This document shows, piece by piece, positions 11,601-20,736 of a stretch of 64,000 bases of DNA. The position numbers and the translations under genes were made by a program. The DNA is from Poteriospumella lacustris (Eukaryota; Sar; Chrysophyceae; Chromulinales; Dinobryaceae): contig SMOI01000119.1 of NCBI GenBank assembly GCA_008000375.1, positions 32,464 through 96,463 on the forward strand, given 5' to 3'. The notes beneath the pieces were generated by a model that worked only from the letters and a program-made list of their open reading frames with translations, was not told the origin of the DNA and did not search any database. The first letter of the stretch is position 1; every line of letters begins with the position of its first letter.

Positions 11601-12061
11601 CGGACTGGAACGACCTCAACGATGAGCGCCAGGGCTTCTTCCGCCGCATGTGCAATGACAACCAGTACTACTTGGATCGCCACTCCGCCGCCGACCGTTG
11701 CGAGCAACCTTTCGTCGATTACCGTGTGGAGGTCTTGAAGTATGCCCAGGGTGCCTTCATGTTCACCGTGGTGTGGTCGCAGATCGCGAACGTGCTCATC
11801 CGCAAGACACAGTTGGCGTCGATCTTCACGTGGGATCGCCTCTTCAAGAACCGCGCGATGTTGTATTCGATCGTCTCTGAAATCGCGCTCATTGTCATCA
11901 TCATTTACCTCGGTGAGACTGGTTTCGAAATGAAGGGAAAGACGCTGTATGCTTGCTGCGCGTTGTGGGTCGTGCCGCTGTTGCTCATTTGGGACGAAGT
12001 GCGCAAGTGGATCGCTCGCAAGTATCCTGACGGCTGGGTTCGCAGATACACCGTCTTCTAA
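8648..12061 (+). CDS. P-type cation ATPase, type IIC (Na+/K+- or H+/K+-ATPase alpha-like)
   Basis: This intronless 1137-residue protein is a plasma-membrane ion pump that uses an aspartyl-phosphate cycle. The phosphorylation motif DKTGTLT has Asp at residue 471 (codon 10058). The M4 motif is VPEGLL, the hinge is TGDGVNDAPALKAANVGIAMG-like, and M5-M6 carry SNIPEIIPFL and IDLGTD, matching the ion-binding residues of Na+/K+-ATPases. The GGFQLMMWGGSILC and SYVYY-like segments also fit type IIC. The actuator loop reads TGEN (Asn317) where most family members have TGES. The first ~120 residues, before the PWHLFTEEEI actuator start, are an unusual extension with two RRxSG(M/V)N repeats (Ser52, Ser105). 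No beta subunit gene is nearby. Na+/K+ versus H+/K+ specificity is inferred, not shown. Confidence 0.95.
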   Translation: MASNDPAVPVDPEELAKIGAVRRATEIKLTSQGTQEERVAESVYIDTIRRVSGMNLAGSGAPTKERKEETIVIANRGNLSSSRIYVENKMSSSQIGVIEAVRRISGVNAALTELGEKPVKTDAVHVDIKKGADKDSGLGDKPWHLFTEEEIFHELGTSLKGLSTGEHEKRAAQYGPNAITPPPQTPFLVKLFFNLIGGFQLMMWGGSILCWIVYGITGATDVQTLALAIVLILVVVITTAFQMYQEGKSDKVMAALKALSPSVCFVYRNGELQSVPAESLVPGDIVKVTGGEKVPADMRVLSSSDLKVNNASLTGENVDIKLGKDANHELLYEAKNIARSGCNFTSGNGVGIVFATGDNTFFGSIAKSTTTIERPDTLMKHEIHRLIQIMAVVAFTLGIAFFILAFFNGYTPIEAIVFMIGIIVANVPEGLLPQMTVALTLTAQRMLSLGVLVSNLEIIETLGAVDIICSDKTGTLTCNRMTVSHVVYSKTIHTTPISPNMEGDAFENFDINSDDFRKLQRIATLNTDAVFLPSSDAEPDVLKKETKGDASESAIIKFVQPVRDIMEYRHACPRLVSIPFNSTNKWMLSINQQEGPDADQKPLILMMKGAPERVMNMCTHVLNKGVLDVMTEEVRDEMEKINETLARRGERVLAFAQLELARDQFPPGYVFDADSNPPNFPTKGLTLVGFLSLIDPPRMSVKPAIEQCNTAGIKVFMVTGDHPITAHAISKSLGLITKPTAAELRYDGQVVPDDYREAIVVHGTEMLTFTDEDWSRVLHHKEIVFARTMPQQKQDIVRELNKLGNVVAMTGDGVNDAPALKAANVGIAMGSGAAVAKEAAQLILLNDDFGAIVDGIREGRLIFDNLKKCIAYVLSSNIPEIIPFLLFIAMKIPLAIETVSILIIDLGTDLAPAVALAYEEPEDATMQVPPRPAHAHLVGPQMMMVAYGTIGMIQNFAAFFAFLYVYYDYGFTIPSLIGSGIEYKTDWNDLNDERQGFFRRMCNDNQYYLDRHSAADRCEQPFVDYRVEVLKYAQGAFMFTVVWSQIANVLIRKTQLASIFTWDRLFKNRAMLYSIVSEIALIVIIIYLGETGFEMKGKTLYACCALWVVPLLLIWDEVRKWIARKYPDGWVRRYTVF

Positions 12062-12862
12062 ATCATCGTCTGTGTTATCCCAACACCCGCCGTGCTGGAT
12101 CCAGATCGTTTGTTGTTTGCTTTTCGTTTCTCTTTTGGTTTCCTCCGATGAAGTTTCTTATCTTTAGTTCTTTCTGCCCCCCCCTCGCCCTTCCCCTTCC
12201 CGTGCGCTTCACTTCATCATAGACACTGACATACACATATGCCCCCCTTCCCTTTCCATTCGCTCTCGTATCTTTGCCCCCCTTACTCTACACCACGACG
12301 TGGAATCATGTCTTCTCTTTTGACGTGATGAGAACGGAGATAAAAGGAGGGCTGGATCCCAGGGCGCGTTATTTTTCAACCACCACCACCACCACTTAGG
12401 ATGACAGTTCCGAATTCTTTTGCAAGCGTACTCACTCACTCCTAAGCACTCAATTATCGATCTTCTGCAAACGGTTTAATTTCACCAAAAGCAGCTTGAA
12501 ATCAGCACATCATTTCTTTGAGCGTGAACAGGCTGATGAACGATGAACGAGGGAAGCGGCACACAAACTTCTGCTGTGTGCCTCATGACTCGGCCGTTTC
12601 AAAAACAGTGGCTCTGTCGCTACCGACGGACGGCACTTGGGAGGAATCAACCGCTGAGGGGTTCTTGATTCGCTGCGGCGGTCGCGTGTGGCGTGCGTCG
12701 CCGACGACGCGATGAAGAAGAGAGAAGAAGCCACCACGACGAACGCTGGCCCTTTTCCTCCGCGATTTTTCAATCAAATCCAGGGTCTCATACTTTCCAA
12801 TTCGAAATCACTGTGAATTTATTCCGTCGGGAAAGGGCTCCTCTCCCCACACGTGACAAGAA
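12062..12862. other. Intergenic: ATPase 3' end and bL36 upstream region
   Basis: Pyrimidine-rich 3' sequence with C runs follows the ATPase stop. The rest probably holds the bL36 promoter and 5' leader. Short open frames of about 60-90 codons on both strands show no family resemblance. Confidence 0.5.
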
Positions 12863-13192
12863 ATGAAAGTTCGTTCTGCTGTCAAGATCTTGTGTCCCCA
12901 TTGCTACATGGTGCGACGAGGAAAGCACATGTATGTGTACTGCAAGGAAACACCAAAGCACAAGCAGAAGCAGGCCTTCCACACCATCATCAATCGCTCC
13001 GCGGAGTTCTGCCAACCAGCTACCATCCCTTCGTACACGGCGTCATTCAGCTCTGCCGCGGCTGCTCCTCGAGTACCTGCCACCAACGTCACCGAGATGT
13101 TGTTCTGCTCTCCTTGCACCATCCCTTCCGCCACGATCAACCCTGCTTCCAAATTTCGCGTCGCAGGTTCTGCGGGTGTCATCTTGGCCTAA
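12863..13192 (+). CDS. RPL36 (bL36): Organellar-type ribosomal protein bL36 with C-terminal extension
   Basis: The first 37 residues are a complete bacterial-type L36: MKVRSAVKILCPHC, then a basic strand and YVYCKETPKHKQKQ. All four zinc ligands, C11, C14, C27 and H33, are present. It is a structural protein of the large subunit, here presumably of the mitochondrial (or plastid) ribosome. An in-frame TGA lies two codons before the ATG, so no N-terminal transit peptide is encoded in this exon. An unseen upstream exon could supply one. The ORF continues for about 72 Ala/Pro/Thr-rich residues after the bL36 core, ending at TAA 13190-13192. Bacterial L36 normally ends near residue 38, so the extension is either genuine or hides a missed 3' splice. 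Confidence 0.85.
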   Translation: MKVRSAVKILCPHCYMVRRGKHMYVYCKETPKHKQKQAFHTIINRSAEFCQPATIPSYTASFSSAAAAPRVPATNVTEMLFCSPCTIPSATINPASKFRVAGSAGVILA

Positions 13193-13794
13193 ACAATCCG
13201 CATCGTCAGTGAGCCGATGGGCAACCATTCGCACCGCCGATGCACTGTTCGATCATTTCTGCAGCACCAGCTCTCTTCTTTGGAGTGCATTCCCCACCTC
13301 CTTCCTTCCTTCCTTCCGCTCTTGTACCTATGAAATCCCCCCTTCTTTGTAGTTGTCATTGCGCACATGTGCGTTCATTTGAGGTGTAACGAAGATCTTT
13401 AGTGACGCGCATATGCTGCACCTGGGCGAAGGGTTGGGGAGTCTTCATGGGACTCCCCCCCCCGTTCCTTGTGGACTCCCCACCACACACGTACAAACAC
13501 TTTCACTCACTACAAACGTGCACGTTTCTGTCTTGAAAAATAGACCACACGTCACCGAAGAAAAAGGCCACAAACACACGCCACACAACGAGGGAGAATA
13601 AACTGGAGGAGGGAAATACACATAGAAACAAACAGACACACGAGACAGAAGACACCTCGCGTATCCGGTCGTTTTAGGGCAACGCAACAACAGAGAACGT
13701 GAATAAAGGCCAAGGGAAAGAAGAAGAAGAAGAAGAGGAGGAGGAGGAAAGAGAGGAGAAGATCCATCGGAGGAGGAGACGGAGACGGAGACGA
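13193..13794. other. Intergenic between converging genes
   Basis: It contains 3' ends of bL36 (+) and the CNB protein (-), a C8 run near 13447 and purine-rich GAAGAA/GGAGGA tracts at 13719-13790. No gene is seen. Confidence 0.5.
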
Positions 13795-16700
13795 TCAGCG
13801 GCGATGAGGGCGATCGTGTAGCAACGGACTGGGACCAGCCATACGCGCTTTGTTCAACAGACCACCCGTGGGCATGCCGCCACCTTCACCCGGGCGAACG
13901 TGGTGTAATCGTGCAGGTTCACGTACACCGACACCGACACCCTGCGCAGAGTGACCGGTGAGGCTGTGGCTGGGCAGCGACCCGCCGTGCTCCATCGAAT
14001 CGTCATACGACGCATCCAACGCGGAGAGCAGTCGCAAGGGGTATCCAACCGACGTGTTGTTCGACACGGCGAAGCGATTGTTGCTGTGGTTGTTGTTGTT
14101 CGCTGCGAACTGGGCACTGCTGGGGCGCCCCTGTGCGCGTGGTACCGGGCTCGCGGGCAGGATTTGTAGGCCCTGGCCAAAGCGGTTGTTGGCGGGGGGA
14201 ATCGTCGGCAAATTGACGTGCAGATTGTCGTTGGGGTTGGACGACGGCTGCTGGGCAGATGGGCGGCGGAAAGGGGAGGCCTTCAGATGCAACGTGGACC
14301 GTGTCACGGCCCCGGGCGATGTCACGTAGTTGCCATTGGCCGTGGTCGGATCGAAGCGTAAACCCGCCGCCGGTGACGATGGCGTCGGAGAGGTGGACGT
14401 TCGTCGATGGGAAGGCGCCGTTTGTGGTCGTGGGGCCGACAGAATCGTTGATCTGCCGCTGAGCGTCGCAGAGGGCGCCGCACCAGTCGCTTCTGCGTCT
14501 GCAGACGTCGCACCCGCATCGGTGGTGGGCGTTTTCATGGCGCTGGGCAAGGCGGACGCGGGCCGTTTCTGGGAGCCCTGACGCTGGAGTCGTGCGGTGG
14601 TAGGACGGCCACTCATCGGCCGACCTCGTCCATAGCCCTCCCCCGCCGCCGCCGCCACCGCCGCAGTGGCCGCTGCGAGTGCGTCTTGTTGCGCCTGTTG
14701 TTGGAAATACTTCGGCGGGGCCGATGACTGGCGGTGGAGCGCAGGCCGCAGCGATTTGATGTAGAACTGCACCTCGTCGTCGTCCTCCATGTTGTTGGTG
14801 TCCTCGTCCACCTCCGTCAACGACTCGCCACCGCCGAGGGACCGCGAACCTTCCGCGAGGTCGTCTTCAAAGATCGTGACGCTTTTCTTGCGGGACGATG
14901 GCGTGGGCGGTGACGTGCCACGGCCGCCTTTTGGAGGTGCAGCTTCGCCGCCTTTGGCTTCACCGCCACCGCCACCGCCACCAGGCGACAACAAATTCGC
15001 GTACGATTTGCGAAAGCCACCGACCAGTTGACTGGTCGCCAGTGACTTCCGTCGCATGGCTTCCACTTTTCGCCGATAGGCAGCTCGCTCGACGTCCGTC
15101 AATGCCTCTTCTTCTTCGGGTGTCAACAGATCCGGATGGGTCCCCGCCGTTTCCAAGTTGCCATCGGAATGAAAGCGCCGATCGATGATGTTCTGGCTGG
15201 CCATGATCTCTTTCATCTTCGACACCACCACCGTCGTCGTCGTCGCCGCCGCCGCCGCCGTCGGGGGCGTCGGTGCTTGGCCACTGCCTTGGCCACTGGC
15301 GCCTGACGCTACGGCGGAGGACGTCGTCGAAGCATTCGTGTCGAACGCTGGCAGCGGTTGATTCATCAGCTGCTGCTTCTGCAGACGGGCCTTCGCCGTC
15401 AACGGCCGCTTCGCCGCCAAAATCAATTCTTGACTCTTCTGCAGCGTCCGCGCGTCACGACACGCGGCCGAGACCATCAACAAATCGAATTCTTTGTTCA
15501 AAATGGCGGGAATGTCTTCCAAGTTCCGTACACGGTCCTTGGGACGTGGCGGAGGACGCCACAACAATGGATTTTGCAGGCGCGTGTCGAGCGGATGTAC
15601 GAGAGACGATTGATACGCCACATCGGCTTTCGACGGTGGCTTTTTGTTGGGGCTGGAAGGTCTGGACTTGCCGGGGCTATTCGAAGGTGAACCCGGCGTA
15701 CTTCGTGGTTTGCCACCGCTGCCATGGGCCGCCGTGGGCGACGATGCACGTCGTGCACCACTTTCGGGTCGAATATTCGCGTAGATATGATCGCGGCTGT
15801 CATTGCCACCCAGCGTCTTCTTCGGACGGTACAACGTATAGCCACCGTACTCTCCCATCGCCTCGTGGTTGGGGTCGGCGTCATCGTCGCCACTGACGTC
15901 GCCGTCGTCGGCGTCGGTACGACCGCGGTGGCCGCCTGGTCGTTTCCCATCGCCGCCCGATGCCTCATCGTCGTCGTCGTCGTCATCGCTGTCCATGTGA
16001 TCGCCCAACATCTTCCGTCGATGCTTCTCCGCCGCTTCTTTTTCTTTCGCTTCTTGTTTCCGCAGCTGTGGCAGGTAATGGGCCTCGACATTCATCACGT
16101 GGTACTGCCGACGCACTTTGGCACGCTCCATTTTCATGATTTTCACGCGCTCCCGTCGCCATTCTTGTTTCGCGAGAAACGATTGACGCACCAAATCGAC
16201 ACTGGACATGTCAAACAACAAGAAATTCGCCTCGTGCAAGACCAACACTTCCAACTTCGTCGCCGACACCGCATAGAACTCTTCCGTCACTTTGCTGCTG
16301 ATCGCCTTCACAAACCGATTGCAGAAGCCGGATTCCCCGAAGTAATCGCCGTTCTGCAACGTCGTCACGACGTGTTTCTTGCGCAACGAATCCAAAATGT
16401 CGACTTTGCCGTTGACGATGAAGTACAAGTCCTTCGACACGGCTCTGTTCCGCGTGATGACCACGTGGTTTTCGATGTCCTCCTGCACGAGCACGTGGGC
16501 CAATCGTAAGAGTTTGTACGAATCCCAGACGCGAAACATGGGCACTTGGGCTAAGAACTTGGACTTCTCTTCGGTGCCCATGTGCACCGAGTCACGGTCC
16601 TGGGCGGAGAGGAAGTCTTCGTCTTCGATGACGAGCAAGTCGACGTTGGTCATCGACAACGCCGTCAACATCCGCGTATGCATCCCCGACAAGGCCGCTT

Positions 16701-18413
16701 CACCAAAGACTTCACCGGGGAACAAATCTTCTTCGTAAAACGTTTTGCTGTACGCTTCGTTGGGGTTGGCCAAGTGCCCATCGCCACGTTGGACACGGGT
16801 AAAGATACGTACACTGCCCCGCAAGATCATGAAGGCGCACGTGCCTTTCGTATCCACTTCCACGATCTTCCGCAAATAGCGGAAACGAACCAATTTCACC
16901 TTCTTCGCCAACAGCGCAAACTGATGTGGGGGCCACATCTTGCACAGACGATCGCGCAGATGGTTCCGTTGCTTCAACAGACCCAAAATGAACGCGTGAT
17001 CCACCGCCGTACGTCGAGGAGGATCCATCTCTAAGATACGCAAGGCTTGTTCTTGGATCTCGGTCACCGCTTCAAAGCGATTGTTCGTGGTGCTGATAAT
17101 GTTGACGGCCACTTTGCCGTATTCGTTGCAGTGCGTCGGATCGAGAAGAATGTCTCGATACAACCGGTGGTACATCGAATTCCACAACGATTCGGTGAGA
17201 AACGTCATCAACCGACGCAACAGCGACGAGATACGCACTTCATCTCGTTGACCAATGGTGTTGTAACCCGAAATACGCCGTTTGTTGGCGAGGGAATTCA
17301 TTTGTTTGATGGCGCCCGCGTTGACGTCTTGTTTGTTGTCGGTGTTGCTGGCGCGCATCGCTTGATGCTCCATCAGTTTCACTTTGAAGTTCTTCAACAA
17401 GCGGTTGAAATCATTGCGACTGAGGGTCAAACAACTGACGGAATCCACCGAAATGACATTGGCCGTACGGCGATTCGATGTCTCAATCAACGCCACTTCA
17501 CCGAAGAAGTCACCGGGATGCAACCGCGCGACTTCTTTCTCGTTTTGTTCAGAGCTATTCACGGTGACCTTGCAGGTACCTTCCGTCAGAATGAAGAAAG
17601 TATTGCCAGTCGTGCCCTGTCGACAAATGTACGATCCAGGCATGTAGGTCATGGGTATCATGGCCTCGAGCAACTTCCGTTTGTTGACCATCGTCATGCT
17701 CTTGAACAACGGCACGGCTTCCAAGACACTTTGGCCGATTTGTTTGCGGTTTTCTTCGATGATTTGATTGGTCGTCGATAACAGACTGTCGAACTGCATC
17801 TTCGTCATCCGAAGACACTTTGCTTCGTCACTGAGAACGGTGATGGTGGCTGATCGCGGTTCTGCCGTCAACAGCGAAATCTCACCGAAGAAAGAATTCT
17901 TTCCCAGCCGAGCCAGCTCCCTGGGATGCTCAGTCGGGTCCTTCGTGTTTGTTTTTCTCTGCAGACGATGTATTGAAAGTGAGATTCATAGCAACAGGAG
18001 AGTGATTAAGGGGCAAAGCTTACCGTCACACTCACGAAGCCCTCTTCGAGGACGAAAAACGAATCACCGATATCGTCTTGTTCAATGATTTTGTCGCCCT
18101 TCTTGTAATACACTTCTTCCATGCTTCTGGCAGCAGTTTCGATGGAGCTCTGCGGTAATCCAGCTGTGACAACGAAACGAAATTACAGCGAGAACAGACA
18201 ACACGATGTGGAGTCATCGGGGAACTCACCGAAAGTGGTGACATTTTTCAAAATAACTGCTCGGTATTGCTGGTTCTTTTCAAGTTGCTCTTGAATTTCT
18301 CGTTTGGCTCTTTCGAAGGGAGTTTCATGTAAAATGGCGTCGACTTCTTTGTTCCCCTGATCGGACAGTTCCTTGTATGCCACGAACTTTGCGGCGATCA
18401 GGTCGTTTGGCAT
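13795..18413 (-). CDS. Protein with four cyclic-nucleotide-binding (CNB) domains
   Basis: Three exons join in phase: 18413-18230, 18163-18024 and 17958-13795, giving about 1495 residues. The N-terminus has an amphipathic helix. CNB-A (about residues 55-170) spans both introns: KKGDKIIEQDDIGDSFFVLEEG then FFGEISLLTAEPRSATI. CNB-B follows with FFGEVALIETSNRRTANV. Both have the Glu and Arg of a phosphate-binding cassette and could bind cAMP or cGMP. CNB-C (GEVFGEAALSG...) and CNB-D (GDYFGESGFCN...) are degenerate in that cassette. The C-terminal ~750 residues are disordered Ser/Pro/Gly/Ala sequence with an acidic DSDDDDDDDE stretch. No kinase or channel domain is visible, so this is not a canonical PKA, PKG or HCN subunit. 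A CRE-like palindrome lies 32-47 bases before the ATG. Confidence 0.9.
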
Positions 18414-18444
18414 CCTTATAAGCAATGAAACCAACGATCTTAGC

Positions 18445-18460
18445 TACGTCATATGACGTA
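18445..18460. promoter_or_regulatory. Perfect 16-bp palindrome with CRE-like half sites
   Basis: TACGTCATATGACGTA is its own reverse complement. It contains two TGACGT half sites of the kind bound by bZIP (CREB/ATF) factors, with a 2-bp spacer. It ends 32 bases upstream of the CNB-protein ATG. A regulatory role is inferred from sequence and position only. Confidence 0.4.
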
Positions 18461-18465
18461 CACGA

Positions 18466-19110
18466 AATAAGCTACTCGTATTCTGTGATGAATCCAATGA
18501 AACAAGGACTAATGATTGAATGCAGAGAGATGACTCTCAACGGAAACGCAAATGAATCCAAGTTTTCTCACAAACCATAATCCATAGCCGTGGCGGTAGT
18601 CAATACTTAAAGTAAACAAAGATGTTCGGATGTGTTCTTTCTTTCAACGACGCAATAAAAGTCTCTTGGGTCTGGTAAGAAGAGGGTCTGGTTGATTCTT
18701 CTCTGCTGCTGCTGGCCGTCGATGATGGATGAAACTGCCAAATTCATCGTCATCATCATCATGGCCGTCCCGTGTGCGCAACGACATGGGACAGTGACAA
18801 CATCAGTGACGCTGTAACAGATCTCATACAGTACACACCAAACTATTGGATAGACAGTCATCAAAGGATCATGTCATCGATTGCAGACGGACAATAACAA
18901 AATTAATATCAAGCCAGTGACTGATCACCACAGGGTAGAATTTGTTTCAGTCATTGATTGCACTGGTCATACGATCGTGAATGACGTCGAAAGAGATGAA
19001 CGATGCAGACGAAAGCAAAAACCGCCGTCGAAGTGGAGCCATCGATCAACTACTGCATTCTTGATCCAGCAAGTAGAGGAATACGAAATGATTTACTCAT
19101 GTACACAGAG
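18466..19110 (+). pseudogene. Collapsed duplicate of the TBC1D20-like/LOG locus
   Basis: Four colinear blocks match the intact locus downstream. 18466-18640 matches 20290-20455 (upstream region). 18860-18990 matches 20604-20753 (5' leader and first codons). 19014-19055 matches 22163-22205 (last coding exon). 19070-19105 matches 23486-23522 (upstream of LOG). The intervening coding sequence is missing. The position of the TBC start ATG (20737) is GTG here (18977-18979), so the copy cannot start translation. Matches were found by eye, with the best stretches near 90% identity. No open frame of the parent is retained. Confidence 0.8.
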
Positions 19111-19261
19111 TCGCACACTTAGCGATCGTTAGCGCGATACAAAGAGTCGCACGTCGCTTAGTACGTCGTGGCAGATGATTCCCATGCCCGACTCACTGAT
19201 CAGGTCGTGGCCTTGACCCCTCTCTCACACACCCACACCAACCCTCTTGATGTCTTCAAGG

Positions 19262-20242
19262 TCACTTCTTCCCCTGTGATTGCAATACCAAAGCTGACGG
19301 GTGATAGGACGCCGTCCCCTCCAACATACCTGTCCTATTGACAACGCGACGCATATCCCACATGCCCAATGGCTGGTTAAACGACGACGCATCATAAAAC
19401 ATGTAACTCATATTGGTGACCAGGCTGATATCCCACGTGCCTAACGGCTGATTAAACAACGATGCGCTGTGAAACATGTTCCCCATAAACTTAACCTGCC
19501 TCACGTCCCATGAGTCCAGTGGCTGATTGAACCCAATGGCTTCATGAAACACATCCGACATATCCGATACGTTACTGACGTCCCACGAGGACAATGGCTG
19601 ATTGAAACACGTGGTACAATAGAACATGTAGGACATAACCGTGGCCTGGCTCACATTCCACGTGGTCAGGGGCTGATTGAACACGTCTGTGCCAGCGAAC
19701 ATAAACTGCATATTGGTGACACGACTAACGTCCCACGTCGATAACGACTGGTTGAACAACTTCGCATCGCAAAACATGCTTTGCATTGTAGTCACGTGAC
19801 TAACATCCCACGTGTCCAACGGCTGGTTGAAGACCTTCGCAGCGTAAAACATGCTGACCATTGATGTGACGTTCCGCACGTCCCAACGGTCGATGCGATC
19901 GTTGAACTTGGAATTGCGGAAGAGGTCCTCCATATTGGTGACTCCACTCACGTCCCAATCGTTGATGTCCCCGTACCGTTGTATTGCATGTGCTCGTCTG
20001 CGGCACCACAGCTGCACCGCCTCTCGTAGTGTCTTGTTGTCGAACGACACCCAGGCATAGTCGTGGATCATTTGTCGCACTCCGAACGGCAAGATACGGC
20101 TTCCGCAGCATTTGCTCACCGCGTGATAGAGACACAGTTCCAATATGTCACGGTGCGGACGACGTCGTTCGTCGGCGCCTGCTGGTCGGGTGATGCGCTG
20201 CGAACCACCAATGAGAAAAGTCGTCAGACAGCTCACAGCCAT
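19262..20242 (-). CDS. DUF285/BspA-like leucine-rich repeat protein (8-9 repeats)
   Basis: This intronless 326-residue protein starts at ATG 20242-20240 and stops at 19262. After a basic N-terminus (about residues 1-95) come 8-9 repeats of 25 residues with the pattern FNQPLxxWDVSxVTxMxxMFxxA, the signature of PF03382 (DUF285), found in mycoplasma surface proteins and many protists. The lead-in TLREAVQLW...YGDINDWDVSGVTNM is typical of the family. The last repeat is degraded. No clear signal peptide is seen, so location is uncertain. The gene lies between the dead and intact copies of the TBC/LOG block. A longer relative is at 59382-60686. Function is unknown; binding or adhesion roles are only known for some family members. 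Confidence 0.85.
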   Translation of the reverse strand: MAVSCLTTFLIGGSQRITRPAGADERRRPHRDILELCLYHAVSKCCGSRILPFGVRQMIHDYAWVSFDNKTLREAVQLWCRRRAHAIQRYGDINDWDVSGVTNMEDLFRNSKFNDRIDRWDVRNVTSMVSMFYAAKVFNQPLDTWDVSHVTTMQSMFCDAKLFNQSLSTWDVSRVTNMQFMFAGTDVFNQPLTTWNVSQATVMSYMFYCTTCFNQPLSSWDVSNVSDMSDVFHEAIGFNQPLDSWDVRQVKFMGNMFHSASLFNQPLGTWDISLVTNMSYMFYDASSFNQPLGMWDMRRVVNRTGMLEGTASYHPSALVLQSQGKK

Positions 20243-20736
20243 ACCATGGTATGGTCAGCATTCCCTTACCTCGTTGACAACCTCCATACTACGAAATAAA
20301 TTTCTCGAATTATTATGTGATGTATCCAATGAAACAACGTACCTATGCTCTCAACGGAAACGCAAATGAATCCCACGTTTCTCACAAACCATAATCCAGA
20401 GCCGTAGCGATATGGATCAATGCATCAATAGAGAAAAGTATTCAGATGTGTTCTGTCTATCCCATATCCCATATCCCATACTATTATCCCATGTCCCACA
20501 CAAATCCCATCTTCCTCTCTGCTGCGGCGTCATCATCATCATGTCCCTTCCCACCATTTCTTTTTCCCTCCCACCGCGAAGAAATGAACTCAACTGCTCA
20601 AAACTCAGACATCAAAGGATCATTCATGCCATCGATTGCAGACGAACAGTAATACAATTGCTATTAATCAAGCCAGTGACCGCCGTGGTCACCACAAAGT
20701 AGAATTTGTTTCAGTCATTGCACTGGTCATTCGAAC
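20243..20736. other. Divergent promoter region of DUF285 gene and TBC gene
   Basis: It includes the blocks shared with the relic at 18466-18990. Tandem ATCCCAT repeats lie at about 20460-20510. No gene is seen. Confidence 0.5.

Noticed and set aside
18607-18864. 85-codon minus-strand ORF in the relic region
   Set aside because: It lies between decayed duplicate blocks, has no family features and matches no neighbour.
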